Assembly (NCBI GenBank): GCA_963971305.1
Contig: OZ020308.1
Coordinates: forward strand, 26,813,275 to 26,877,274
Reading direction: 5' to 3'
Source: Arcuatula senhousia
Taxonomy: Eukaryota; Mollusca; Bivalvia; Mytilida; Mytilidae
DNA length: 64,000 bases
Under the pieces are notes generated by a model. That model was not told where the DNA came from, did no database searches, and saw only the letters and a list, made by a program, of their open reading frames with translations. Made by a program: the position numbers and the translations under genes. Below, piece after piece: positions 40,101 to 45,404 of this stretch (within the stretch, counting starts at the first letter, position 1; each line of letters opens with the position of its first letter).

Positions 40101-40711
40101 TCTCATATGTTGGTACCATGTGTGACCAAAACATATGTTTTACACATGGTTTTACAGGCATAATTCATGTGTAAAAAAATACATGCGTTTTACACATTGT
40201 GCATTTTTTCCTGTGCACTGGCAAAAATGCACCATGTGTTGTACATATATAAAACATATGTTTTATAGGCGTATTTCACATATGTAAAACTTACGTTGAG
40301 GACCTTCATGTAAAACATATTTAAAAATACATATGGTTTACATATGTTTTTTTCATATGTTTTATGCATGGTAAAAAAACATTACGTATGTTTTCTCACA
40401 TGTTGGTACCATGTGTGACCAAAACATATGTTTTACACATGGTTTTACAGGCATAATTCATGTGTAAAAAAATATATGCGTTTTACACATGGTGCATTTT
40501 TTCCTGTGTAATAAAACTAGTTGTGAGGCCACTATTAATGTCAATATTAAATATTACCATTTGAACATCATTTTCTATTTTTAGGTGGGACCAACCAGCT
40601 CAGAACTTGGTTCCTTGGGTGAAAGTTGATGGTCACAACCTACAGAACTGGAAAGGAAAATGGACAATAATGACCACAAATCTAAGACAGGCCATGTACC
40701 AGAAACAATGA
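1083..40711 (+). CDS. HAUS5: HAUS augmin-like complex subunit 5, 3' part of gene (12 exons)
   Basis: Augmin is the eight-subunit complex that binds existing spindle microtubules and recruits gamma-tubulin ring complex to nucleate branches; HAUS5 is one of its coiled-coil subunits. Exons read: 1083-1164, 1978-2063, 2967-3131, 5186-5267, 7109-7263, 24467-24629, 30350-30430, 33846-33994, 34581-34686, 37822-37921, 38404-38536, 40585-40711. All junctions are AG/GT and the phases join without a stop, giving about 475 residues. Seen: a HVRETCEAIGSFLQKML helix, long charged coiled-coil segments (exons 5-7) and a C-terminal NDWWDQPAQNLVPW motif. From family knowledge, the order of these blocks and the WW.QP.Q ending match vertebrate HAUS5 (about 630 residues), so roughly 160 N-terminal residues lie upstream of the window. 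Introns carry many nested mobile elements, the largest being 17.2 kb. No frameshift or stop was seen, so the gene appears intact. Confidence 0.87.
1978..2063 (+). CDS. HAUS5: HAUS5 exon
   Basis: Acceptor TGTCTTTTAG, donor GTAAGT. Reads KHVRETCEAIGSFLQKMLQG, a helix matching the conserved DVRTAC-like block of HAUS5. Starts in phase 0 and ends with two extra bases. Confidence 0.85.
2371..2746 (+). mobile_element. HINE-like element, family C (TGTCTCGCCTGC)
   Basis: Head GTGTCTCCTGCGAAGCAGAG with its hairpin partner GCGGGATATAGG. The 3' end is GCAGGCACGAC, then TTGTTAACTCTTG before TT. Internal text (CACCTCCATATCTCAAGAAC, TGACCTTGACCTTGA) is shared with the longer copy at 21754-22867. The head and subterminal repeat are mutated, so this is an old copy. 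Confidence 0.7.
2967..3131 (+). CDS. HAUS5: HAUS5 exon
   Basis: Acceptor ATTTAATAG, donor GTATGT. The 55-residue stretch runs from SKKDILWKSVEEILSEF to DIRRDAEKLR. It corresponds to the W..SVE.LL...P...L..AL helix pair of the family. Phase 2 to phase 2. Confidence 0.87.
3338..4224 (+). mobile_element. HINE-like element, family D (TGTCCCCCGCCGC)
   Basis: 5' subterminal repeat TGTCCCCCGCCGC near 3339 and its complement GCGGCGGCGGGGGACA near 4187-4202, followed by the hairpin GGCTACGCGTAGC and the end CTTG before TT. (CCGT)n lies at about 3383-3400. Two internal repeats of about 336 bp begin at 3413 and 3749 (CAACTCCT...CTACTGAACGGATGTTG). No coding capacity. Confidence 0.75.
4225..5185. other. 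HAUS5 intron, no recognised feature
   Basis: AT-rich intronic sequence. The 111-codon open frame at 4366-4701 shows no family resemblance and looks fortuitous. Confidence 0.5.
5186..5267 (+). CDS. HAUS5: HAUS5 exon
   Basis: Acceptor CTCTTCAG, donor GTACAG. Reads RFKYEKTGQLMDESTPPNVL then QSVHQLLE. This matches the linker and V.LIQE-type helix seen in HAUS5 relatives. Ends in phase 0. Confidence 0.85.
5268..6452. other. HAUS5 intron with a possible SINE fragment
   Basis: Mostly unique AT-rich DNA. At about 5890-5985 a block (TCAGGTACTCTGGGTTCCTC, ACATGGCCCAGGTGC, GTTAAATACCAA) resembles conserved cores of mollusc SINE-like repeats. An inverted relative (GGTGTTTAACACC...CACCTGGGCCATG) is at about 9683-9723. 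Family assignment is tentative. Confidence 0.35.
6459..6745 (+). mobile_element. MITE with CAGGGTTCCCAC ends, copy 1
   Basis: Starts CAGGGTTCCCAC and ends GTGGAAATCCTG (decayed complement). It is flanked by GACATT on both sides (6453-6458 and 6746-6751), a 6-bp target duplication. The interior repeats the motif TCCTTGAAAA/CCTTGAATTTT many times. It is hAT-like in its end sequence, but the duplication length is not the usual 8 bp. A second copy is at 35657-35942. Confidence 0.75.
7109..7263 (+). CDS. HAUS5: HAUS5 exon (coiled coil)
   Basis: Acceptor CTATTTTTAG, donor GTAAGT. Encodes about 51 residues of coiled coil (ENQVSQIKRFVETEKYLNET through NHKDLKLAK). Ends in phase 2, before the 17.2-kb intron. 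Confidence 0.86.
7352..8404 (+). mobile_element. HINE-like element, family A (GCTCACCT)
   Basis: Head TAGCTCACCTTGTTGAAGG with the hairpin partner TAATGTGAGC. The 3' end has ACAAGGTGAGCGATTCAGG, the hairpin AGGCTCCTGGGAGCCT and the end CTAG before TT. Two internal repeats about 418 bp apart share AATGAAACTTGGTAGGGTTG. Non-coding; lies in the 17-kb HAUS5 intron. Confidence 0.8.
8405..9400 (+). mobile_element. Two truncated (GTCC)n-type repeat elements and a poly-G run
   Basis: 8408-8812 begins ATGCACCCACTAGTAAAGG and carries CCGTCTGTCTGTC plus two internal repeats (GTAACAGATTTCTAGGCTTC and TGTAACTGATTTCTTTGCTT). From about 8816 a family I element starts (TATGTCTCCCCTCACTTTTG, hairpin) with internal repeats of CAGCGCAACTCCTCTG. 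It runs to a poly-G tract of about 18 bp at 9348-9364. No clear 3' terminus was seen for either element. Confidence 0.55.
9401..10060. other. HAUS5 intron, no recognised gene
   Basis: AT-rich sequence with one short SINE-like fragment near 9683-9723 (see the entry at 5268-6452). Nothing else is supported. Confidence 0.4.
10060..12440. repeat. Very long polypyrimidine/polypurine mirror-like tract
   Basis: The + strand is almost pure C/T at 10060-10192 and 10623-11131, then switches within a few bases (CTCCTAGGAAAAGGG) to almost pure G/A from 11133 to about 12425. The arms near the switch are an imperfect inverted repeat: CTCCTGTTCCCTCTTCTC on the left matches the complement of GAAGAGGAAGAAAGAAAAG on the right. 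Element C2 interrupts the pyrimidine arm. The long Ser/Leu- or Glu/Arg-rich open frames here are composition artefacts. Confidence 0.9.
10193..10621 (+). mobile_element. HINE-like element, family C, copy 2
   Basis: Head TGTCTCGCCTGCGACGAAAA with the partner GGCGAGACATAGG; 3' subterminal GGCAGGCGAGACATAC; hairpin AGTGGCCACACT ending CTTG before TT. Internal tandem halves share GTGGACAATGAATTGCTTGA (10287 and 10470). It sits inside the pyrimidine tract with T on both sides, consistent with insertion at TT. Confidence 0.78.
12441..14310. repeat. AT-rich low-complexity DNA with recurring TTAAAATATTGTTCA motif
   Basis: 12720-13070 holds at least four copies of TTCTTAAAATATTGTTCA and two inverted relatives (GATGTACAATACTTTAAGAA at 12822). 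From about 13050 to 14310 the + strand is strongly A-rich and T-poor (AACAAAAGC, CTTAAAAA words). A C8/A9 run is at 13435-13455. The 94-codon frame at 13053-13337 is a product of this composition. Confidence 0.6.
14320..14870. mobile_element. Relic family B elements
   Basis: 14320-14720 matches internal text of the family B element in inverted orientation (GTCACAGCCAGCATCTGAAG, AAGCATGCAT). 14761-14870 is a very short internally deleted + copy: head ATGCCCCTTCTACAAAAGTA, GTCCATCAGTCTGTCC, then ATGTCTTTTGGACAT near its end. Confidence 0.55.
15061..15243 (+). repeat. Two-copy 92-bp tandem repeat
   Basis: TTTTGTACGATTAGCCATG begins both copies (15061 and 15153). They continue through CATCCAATCAAAATGCACTA to ATATCGTTTCAGTATTG. 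Nearly identical, so recent or homogenised. Non-coding. Confidence 0.85.
15820..17165 (+). repeat. 59-bp minisatellite split by an inserted element
   Basis: The unit includes TCTACTAGAGTTTACTAGTG, TATTCAGTTGTTTACTGCGG and AAATATTTTAGAACGTAG. About nine copies lie at 15820-16311, and two or three decayed copies at 17054-17165. Element H1 (16312-17053) lies between. The repeat begins near GAACGTAAATCTACTATC. Confidence 0.85.
16312..17053 (+). mobile_element. HINE-like element, family H (ATGGCCCGACC)
   Basis: Head ATGGCCCGACCACGTAAGTG with hairpin partner GATCGGACATATAG, then CTTGTCCGTCCG. Four to five internal repeats of about 150 bp follow (ACTTTGGTTAAGTTCTTGG, AATTAGGTCACTGTGACC). The 3' end is GGGAGGGCCAT and CTAG before TT. 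It is inserted cleanly into the 59-bp minisatellite. Confidence 0.75.
17377..18363 (+). mobile_element. HINE-like element, family G (ATGCCCCGCC)
   Basis: Head ATGCCCCGCCAACTTTGTTG with partner GGGGGGCAT, then (GTCC)n at 17417-17448. Five internal tandem units of 159-160 bp follow (each starting AGTTTTCCGCAC at 17455, 17615, 17774, 17933 and 18093). The 3' part has GCGGGGCAT, the hairpin GTGTCATCTTGACAC and the end CTTG before TT. Unit length recalls the ~160-bp core repeats known in bivalve pearl-type elements. Confidence 0.85.
18364..20659. other. HAUS5 intron, no recognised gene
   Basis: AT-rich DNA. 19520-19980 is G-rich on the + strand (GGGGTAGGGAAATAACC and similar words). Open frames at 18927-19178 and 19526-19735 show no conserved family features. 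Confidence 0.4.
20660..21750. repeat. AT-rich region with recurrent TGTCC/GGACA words
   Basis: The words AATGTCC, TGTCCATA, TATGAAAAATTGTCCATC and GGACACTTT recur at 20690-21040 and 21640-21745 on both strands. This suggests a decayed palindromic element. No clean terminal repeat or target duplication could be set. It ends where element C3 begins. Confidence 0.35.
21754..22867 (+). mobile_element. HINE-like element, family C, long copy
   Basis: Head TGTCTCGCCTGCGAAGCAGA with partner GCGGGACATAGG, a (GGC/GAC)n segment at 21798-21849, then five internal units of 174 bp (GAGCACCTCCATATCTCAAG at 21873, 22047, 22221, 22395 and 22569). The 3' end is GGCAGGCGAGACATAC, AGTGTTAACT, then CTTG before TT. 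Each unit holds TGACCTTGACCTTGA. Minus-strand repeat-like open frames (for example 21869-22300) come from the tandem units. Confidence 0.87.
22868..23574. other. HAUS5 intron, no recognised feature
   Basis: AT-rich; a C9/A8 homopolymer junction lies at about 23059-23077. Nothing else is supported. Confidence 0.4.
23575..23966 (-). mobile_element. HINE-like element, family B, inverted copy
   Basis: Read on the minus strand it begins ATGCCCCATATACGAAAGTA, has GTCCGTTCGTCCATCCGTCC, and ends GAGATGGGGCATTATG, hairpin ATGTCTTTTGGACAT, CTTG before TT. Internal text matches the copy at 41872-42389. Confidence 0.8.
24467..24629 (+). CDS. HAUS5: HAUS5 exon (coiled coil)
   Basis: Acceptor TATCTTTCAG, donor GTAAGT. 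Reads KELVECDIDLSGRKAILSSM through CAKFQRIQNFKQIA. It aligns with the long central coiled coil of the family. Restores phase 0. Confidence 0.86.
25631..28236 (+). mobile_element. 5'-truncated CR1/L2-like LINE 3' end, split by K1
   Basis: Left piece is about 25633-25688. Right piece 28156-28236 reads TTTGTAAACCGCTTTGAGTC, AGCAGTAAATAAGAACTGC and ends in an ATTATTATTAATT tail. The GTAAACCGCTTTGAG...TAAATA plus (ATT)n tail is typical of CR1/L2-clade 3' ends. It is inserted into the family A element, with GATAG/ATAGAG at the joints. Confidence 0.6.
25689..28155 (+). mobile_element. HINE-like element, family K, with 13 G-rich tandem units
   Basis: Head TATGTCTCCCAAACGAAG with partner TTTGGAGACATTATG. 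3' part CTTCGTTTGGGAGACA, hairpin GAAACTGCATCCAGTTTC and end CTTG before TT. Between them about 13 units of about 136 bp (AAACCATTGAGATCCCCACC, CTATAACCATATATATTA, GGGGGGTCATGCCCCACCCC). Early units alternate between two variants; later ones are of one type. Minus-strand open frames of 70-98 codons here are repeat translations. Confidence 0.85.
28501..30340 (+). mobile_element. HINE-like element, family A, long intact copy
   Basis: Head TTTAGCTCACCTGGACCGAA with partner GGTCCATGTGAGC, then a GTCGTCTGTC run at 28551-28598. Nine or so internal units of about 157 bp (AGATAGAGATTAGCTGTTGC, ATGTTCAGCTCATTTAGC, TATAGGGGTTACGGCCCC) run to 30290. The 3' end is CCAGGTGAGCGATTCAGG, hairpin AGGCTCCTTGGAGCCT, end CTTG before T. 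It ends next to the HAUS5 acceptor at 30349. Confidence 0.87.
30350..30430 (+). CDS. HAUS5: HAUS5 exon
   Basis: Acceptor TATGTTCAG, directly after the end of a GCTCACCTGG repeat element; donor GTATTA. 27 codons: ESKQNLIQVLARQNHNSKSR then LEDQRKE, matching the LIKGNSASKTRL-like block of HAUS5. The mobile element ends only about 10 bp from the acceptor, so that insertion supplies or abuts the branch-point region. Confidence 0.84.
31112..31572 (+). repeat. Left 461-bp direct terminal repeat
   Basis: First copy of the terminal repeat of the 2.2-kb element. The identical partner starts at 32855. Short inverted words at its ends (GAGAC near the start, GTCTC near the finish) could pair. Confidence 0.88.
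32855..33315 (+). repeat. Right 461-bp direct terminal repeat
   Basis: Second copy of the terminal repeat, followed at once by the 20-bp duplicated target. Identity with the left copy, including a T10 run, implies recent insertion or gene conversion. Confidence 0.88.
33846..33994 (+). CDS. HAUS5: HAUS5 exon
   Basis: Acceptor GTATTACAG, donor GTACAA. Reads IDRYIEKSLSTHFTETKTLT through DKFTALSLPSLLYIVVNER, equivalent to the family's LLRCLEEEV..LPHILL segment. Phase 0 to phase 2. Confidence 0.87.
34581..34686 (+). CDS. HAUS5: HAUS5 exon
   Basis: Acceptor ATATTTTCAG, donor GTATGT. Reads SALKCPVSELSINLLSSPAH then QQFHQVLDIVKFPKYK. Phase 2 in, phase 0 out. Confidence 0.86.
34986..36015 (+). mobile_element. 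Family I repeat element (TATGTCTCCCCCCAC)
   Basis: Head TATGTCTCCCCCCACTTTTG with partner GTGGGGAGACATA, then GTCCATCCGTCTGTCC. Internal units of about 170 bp (GTCAGCGCAACTCCTCTGAA, TTACCAGGAAATTTTGATCC) follow. A GGGGGAGAC complement near 35990 marks the 3' side; the usual terminal hairpin was not found. MITE copy 2 is inserted at 35657. Relatives start at about 8816 and 39363. Confidence 0.7.
35657..35942 (+). mobile_element. MITE with CAGGGTTCCCAC ends, copy 2
   Basis: 286 bp, CAGGGTTCCCAC to GTGGGAACCCTG, flanked by TGTGGG on both sides (35651-35656 and 35943-35948). The uninterrupted family I text (TTTGTGGGAGTTATGG) confirms the insertion site. The interior is rich in CCTTGAA words like copy 1. 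Confidence 0.85.
36199..36826. mobile_element. Nested pair of palindromic TIR elements
   Basis: Outer inverted ends: GGTTATTCCATAAATAAATA at 36199 and its relative ending TTAATGGAATAGCC at about 36824; both sides continue with AGATGGGG-type words. Inner inverted ends: AAAGGAGTAGAGCCACGAA (36312) and TTCGTGGCTCTACTCCTTT (36731-36749). Non-coding. The inner element is about 440 bp and seems inserted in the outer one. Confidence 0.65.
37034..37746 (+). mobile_element. HINE-like element, family F (ATGTCGCCTGC)
   Basis: Head ATGTCGCCTGCAATGTGTTG with partner GCAGAAGCAACATA. Four internal units of about 170 bp (GTACTATAAGGTGTAAAGCG, TACTTCCTGTTTGACGAATA) follow. The 3' part is GCAGGCGACATATG, hairpin GCCTTCCGGGGAAGGC, end CTAG before TT. 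Lies in a HAUS5 intron 75 bp before an exon. Confidence 0.85.
37822..37921 (+). CDS. HAUS5: HAUS5 exon
   Basis: Acceptor TTGTTTTAAG, donor GTAAGT. Reads APECILLHCLNMKYEAPVKK then SDEPDRVASTQIE. It lies just downstream of a complete ATGTCGCCTGC repeat element. Ends in phase 1. Confidence 0.85.
38404..38536 (+). CDS. HAUS5: HAUS5 exon
   Basis: Acceptor GCTTTATAG, donor GTGAGT. Encodes a helix (ESVHEHDQHLVDKMLPLLNH) and VQIKDIINDW, the start of the conserved C-terminal DWW motif. The second W is completed across the intron. Confidence 0.88.
38537..39358. other. HAUS5 intron, no recognised feature
   Basis: AT-rich intronic DNA. The 72-codon frame starting at 38534 overlaps the exon end and reads into the intron; it has no independent support. 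Confidence 0.5.
39360..39755 (+). mobile_element. Truncated family I head and short family E element
   Basis: 39360-39500 is a family I head (ATGTCCCCCCTCTTTTAAAG with partner GGGGACATA). 39611-39755 is family E: CTTTGAAGAAGAGGGGGTAT at the start, and GTGAGCATTGTCACAC then TTCTTG before TT at the end. Confidence 0.6.
39784..40508. mobile_element. Tandem pair of palindromic MITEs (CACTGGCAAAAATGCACC)
   Basis: Two copies meet head to tail at 40217. Each starts CACTGGCAAAAATGCACCAT and ends with a complement (CATGGTGCATTTTTTCCTGTG). TA lies on both outer sides, as expected of Tc1/mariner-type duplications. The interior is full of ACATATGTTTTACACATG-type palindromes. The second copy is internally deleted. 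Confidence 0.75.
40585..40711 (+). CDS. HAUS5: HAUS5 terminal coding exon with stop
   Basis: Acceptor TATTTTTAG. Reads WDQPAQNLVPWVKVDGHNLQ NWKGKWTIMTTNL and ends MYQKQ-TGA at 40709-40711. The WW.QP.Q block followed by an L..W...W pattern is the diagnostic HAUS5 C-terminus. Confidence 0.9.
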
Positions 40712-41100
40712 AATTCTAAATTGTAGAAAAATATTTACCATGTTATCTTTTATGAAAAACTAAACAGGAGAAACAACTGACAATAAGGACCACAAATTCA
40801 CAGATTAGCTTCAGAAGCAATAAAACTATACAAGTTGAAGCTTCAAAGTAAAACAGTTCATTTAAACATTTTATGAAAATGGACCATGAAAGCAACAAAT
40901 CTAGATAGACCATGTTTTAAATTCAACAGGGATAGAATTTAATCAATTATGGAAGGAAAGAGAAAATGAACTTCTTTAAAAGTGATAAAACTAAATGCTT
41001 GACTTTTAAAATGATTAGTATTTCATCTGTTATGAGAGGAAAAGGAATATTTTATCTATTATGAGAGGAAAAAGAAATTTTCACCTATTATGAGAGGAAA
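40712..41100 (+). other. Probable HAUS5 3' UTR
   Basis: AT-rich non-coding sequence after the stop. AATAAA occurs at 40819-40824, a plausible poly(A) signal about 110 bp past the stop. At about 41030-41100 a short unit (TATTATGAGAGGAAAA) recurs three times. The end of the transcript cannot be fixed from sequence. Confidence 0.45.
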
Positions 41101-41338
41101 ATTAAAAAAGGCTAGAATGAAGTTTAATTACCCAAAAATAATAATTACATGTATAAGCAAAAATTCTTGACACACAATTTACATTCATAATGATTAGTGA
41201 ACATTTTAACTAAATGAGCAGCCTCTGGTAATATATAGATTGACTGATTTGTGCATGATTAAAATGTATGTAAATTAAATTGCAAAGACAAAATATGTAG
41301 AATTTTTTTCATACAAGTGCATTAAATATATATATATA

Positions 41339-42940
41339 CACCTCCCCATAAGTTAAGCAACACCTGCGCTCATGTTAGTACAGCATCCATATTTCTATAA
41401 ACAATATCATGTAACTTGGCTATTATTTTCTTCCATTCATTTACAACATTTTTTTATTCTAATCAATCATGGTACAACTTTCGGCTTTTGTAGAATATTC
41501 AATATTGGCAAACAAATCAAGCAATCCAAAAAGGGTTGTTTCAGTAACAACTTTTGAGTTGAGTACATTTAGAGTTTTGATGATTAAAACCGTATGTTTC
41601 TGCTCTTTTGTTACAATTAGGGTGTATAAAACATATCACATACAGCTTTTTTTGATTATTTGTTCCAGTTTTAGACCCTAAAAATTGTTAAGGAATTAAA
41701 ACTTATTTTTCATGGCTTTTGCATCTATTGCCAGAAGTAGAAGTAAAGTTTGACATTTTATCAATATTAATGTGGTAACTTACAACAATGATAAAGTTTT
41801 GCCTCACACAAGAACCTAGGTATTGCACATTTCATGCCAATAACAGATTTTAAGTATCCAATCCCCCTTTTTATGCCCCATCTACGAAAGTAGACGGGCA
41901 TATATTGTTCGGGTCCGTTGGTCCGTCCGTCCGTCCGTCCATCAGTCCGTTCGGATGTCCGTCCCAAATCCCATATTTCCAAATTTGCACTTACTGACAA
42001 ATGCCACATTAATCATATGGTATGGTAGGTGCATCTGGTGATGATAAGAACATTGCATGCTTCGGATGCTGGATGTGACCTATATTTTCTGCATGAATGA
42101 TCATGTACAGAAAAATGGTTAAAGTCTATTCCCTCTAAATGAAAAGTGCTACATCAACCATATTGGTATGGTATGTGCACCTAGTGATGCTAAGCACAAT
42201 GCATGCTTCGGATGCTGGCAGGGACCTATATTTTCTGCATGAATGACCACTTATAGAAGAATGGTTAAGTTAAAGTCCATTCCTTCTGACTGACAAGTGC
42301 CTTAATAGCAAACATGTTGATGCTTTAGTGATTGTGGAAAAAAATAAATGTTGTGAGATAGGGCATTATGTCTTTTGGACATATTCTTGTTTATGGATAT
42401 GTTCGAGTAGGAATTCAAACAATTAGAATGCTTAAGTGTCGTCTTTTAGGGTTTAACATGTGTTTCAGGGTTAAAAAAACAATGAATTCGTTTTAAACAT
42501 AAAATCTTATACGTTTGCAAAAGTGGCTTTTTTACCGTTTTTCATACTTTTTATGGTAAAAACTGAGTTAGTCCCTTTGTTGACCACAATGGATGCACTT
42601 TGAGCTTGAAACCAGTAATTTTTGTTTGTATAGTGGAGATGCTTTGTCATCTTTGCAAACATTTTATGCATTGATAATTTGTTATAAGCATACAATGACA
42701 TTGAAAGTTAAACTTTTGAAGGCTATTTTTTCAAAGTTTTTAGACCCTTTTCAAAAAGTTGGATTTCCATGACTTGCAAACATTTCTGATAAAACATGTT
42801 TAGCCCATTACACAATTGAAGTCTATACATTGAAGTGATAACTTTTTTGATTTTCCATCATGTTGTATTATGTGAATATTTAGAGGCATAAAATGACTAT
42901 TGCCTAAAAAAGTTGGTGTTGCTTAACTTATGGCGATGTG
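41339..42940. mobile_element. TIR element, mariner-like ends, interrupted by family B element
   Basis: Inverted ends of 26 bp: CACCTCCCCATAAGTTAAGC at 41339 and its complement ending at 42940 (GCTTAACTTATGGCGATGTG), 24 of 26 matching. Both are flanked by TATATA. After removing the family B insert about 1.1 kb remains, with no transposase recognised. Confidence 0.7.
41872..42389 (+). mobile_element. HINE-like element, family B, complete copy
   Basis: Head ATGCCCCATCTACGAAAGTA with partner GTAGACGGGCATATA, (CCGT)n at 41921-41941, and two internal units of about 135 bp (TGCTTCGGATGCTGG, TATTTTCTGCATGAATGA). 3' part GAGATAGGGCATTATG, hairpin ATGTCTTTTGGACAT, end CTTG before TT. Confidence 0.83.
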
Positions 42941-43011
42941 TATATATCTGGTAAGTTAGAATTGTTTTGATATAATTCCATGTATTAAATAAGTGGCCAT
43001 TCCTTAATCTG

Positions 43012-44968
43012 ACCCCACTTTGAAGAAGAGGAGATATACTGTTTTTGTCCCCTGCTGCAACGCGGAACAGGGTCATAGAAATGCCTGGTGTCTGTCCGTG
43101 CCTGTGTGCATGCATCCGTCCATCTGTCACACTTTTTTCGTAACAGATTTCTCAGCTACTATTAATCCTAGGCTTAAGGTATTTGGTATGCAGCCTCAGG
43201 TAGGGGTCTCATATGGTAGGATGCGTTTTCAGGTCTGTAGCTTTCCTGTTTACCAAGCCGACTAAGAATTTTTTTAGGGTCAAAAATGGAAAATTTTCGT
43301 AACATATTTCTCAGCTACTATTAATCCTAGGCTTTTGATATTTAGTATGCAGCTTCAAGTAGAACTCTCATATGGTGGGGTGCGTTTTCAGGTCTGTTGC
43401 TTACGTCCTTTCCTTACCTTATCTTCTTCATCCCAGCTGGGACATAAGGCACCAACAAGCTTCCTCCGCTTTTCCCTGTCCTTTGCCAGATGCTGAGCCT
43501 GCCCCCAGGTATATCCAAACTCTTAAAGTTCCCCTTGAATGGTGCGCCTCCAGGTCATCCGAGGTCTTCCTGGCTTTCTTTTTCCTGGTGGTGTCCAGTG
43601 TAGTGCTGTCTTGGGAATCTTCTCATTTGGCATTCTAAGCACATGACCTAACCATCTGAAGTGTCGCTGTTGAATTTGTTTACAGATACTGTGACAATTA
43701 CTTTTCCGCAACAGATTGATGTTGGTAATCTTGTTGGGACAAAAGATTCTGTGGATTTTACGGAGGCAGCTGTTGTGGAATGTCTCTACTTTCTGTATGT
43801 CACTCTGTATTATTCTCCAGCATTCTGAACCATACAAAAGTACTGACTTGACATTGCTGTTGAATAACTTCAGCTTGGTGTTGATACTGAAATTTCGTGA
43901 CTTCCAGATGGGTTGAAGTCTATGAAAGGCTCAACGGGCTTTTGCTAATCTGGCTTGGATATCTTTTTTAGCACCATTGTCACTGCTAATAATACTTCCT
44001 AGGTACGTAAATTCATCTACATTTTCCACTGGATGATTGTCAATGGTTTTTGGTTCTTTCATTGTCTCATTTACCTCCATTACTTTTGTCTTTGTTGTAT
44101 TAATGTTTAAGCTGGTCTTTTTTGCGAAGGAATTAAGGGCATTTGTTGCTTACGTACTTCCTGTTTAAAGAGGGGACTTAGAATCTTTTTAGGGTCAAAA
44201 ATTTTTTGTAACAGATTTCTAAGCTACTATTAATCCTAGGCATCTGATATTTGGTATGCAGCGTCAGGTAGGGGTCCCATTTGGTGGGATGAGTTTTCAG
44301 GTCTGTCGCCAACCTACTTCCTGTTTAGAGAGAGAACTTAGAATTGTTTACGCTTGGTGGGGGACTCAGGAATTCAGTTCTTATAAATACTTGTGTCCGT
44401 CCGTAGGACCGAGCTTCTGTCCTGTTTTCCGTCTTTTTGTTTACTCATAACTCATTTACTTTTAGTCCTAGGTTGTTCATATTTGGTGACAGGCTAAATA
44501 TGGACATGATGCATAGAGGGATATGTTTTTTAAGTCAATCGGACATCTTTTTAATGTTTACCGAAAACTTTAATTTTTTTCGTCACACCTTTATTCCATC
44601 CCGCTTTTAATTTGCTCATAACTTGGCAACTGTTATTCCTAGATAGCTGATATTTGTTCATAAGCTTGATGTAGATATGATATATTGTTGGATGCGTTTT
44701 TTCATCCATCAGACATCAACCTTCTGTTTACAGAAAACTTATCAAAAACTATGTCACCCTTGTCATTCCCTTACATGTATAACTCAGCAACTATTACTCC
44801 TAGGTTGCTGATTTTTGGTAACAAGCTTGATATGGACATGTCATGATGTATTGTGTGATGCATTTTTGGATCCATCAAACATTTACTTCCTGTTTGCAGA
44901 CATTGCATACTAGTAGTAGTTGTGAAAGCAGGGGTATCACAAGTGAGCTTTGGCTCACAGATTTCTTG
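43012..44968 (+). mobile_element. Family E element with family D head inside and a LINE insert
   Basis: 5' CCCCACTTTGAAGAAGAGGA; from 43047 a family D-type head (TTGTCCCCTGCTGCAACGCG). Internal units repeat CTACTATTAATCCTAGGC and ACTTCCTGTTTA. 3' end: GGGGTATCAC, hairpin GTGAGCTTTGGCTCAC, TTCTTG before TT (44965-44968). A LINE fragment interrupts it at 43407-44143. Confidence 0.6.
43407..44143 (-). pseudogene. 5'-truncated non-LTR retrotransposon, RT C-terminal part
   Basis: Read on the minus strand it encodes the end of a LINE polyprotein: FTYLGSIISSDNGA, LLYGSECW, CLRKIHRIF, then RHFRWLGHVLRMPNEKIPK, GKRKPGRPRMTWRRT and WGQAQHLAKDREKRRK. This is the post-RT region common in RTE/CR1/I-group elements; the clade is not fixed. 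In-frame stops interrupt it, one after KAR and one after QGEL. A 12-bp duplication, TGTTGCTTACGT, lies on each side (43395-43406 and 44144-44155), proving target-primed insertion of a 737-bp fragment. Confidence 0.88.
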
Positions 44969-45161
44969 TTGTGTGTCCTCTACCAGATTGGACTAGTTTC
45001 CTTAATGATTGTTGGCAAACAACAGGTGATTTTGAGCAAGCAGGAACTTATGCTTCTGGTACAACATGAGGTTTTGATAAAAAGTGCAGATTGGTTGTTT
45101 TATTTGAGTATTATAGGGTTTATAGTGGTGTGTGTGGTTTTGTTTGTTTGTTTGGGTTTTT

Positions 45162-45404
45162 TAACTTCACCTGGACCGAAGCTAATGCCATCACTTGGCG
45201 TCCGTCGTCGTCAGATGACCCCTTATTGGGGTTACGGCCCCTAAAATAAGTTTTTTTCATGTTTTTGGCCTACAGAAGGAAAACTATTGCAGATAGAGAA
45301 AAGCTGATACTTGCTTAAATGTTCAGCTCATATAACTCTACAAAAGTCTTCATAGGGTTGACTTCAAGACCAGGTGAGCGATTCAGGCTCCTTGGTGCTT
45401 CTTG
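45162..45404 (+). mobile_element. HINE-like family A, internally deleted mini copy
   Basis: Starts TTCACCTGGACCGAAG, then CGTCCGTCGTCGTC, one partial internal unit, and the normal 3' end CCAGGTGAGCGATTCAGG with a decayed hairpin and CTTG before TT. Only 243 bp. Confidence 0.75.
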
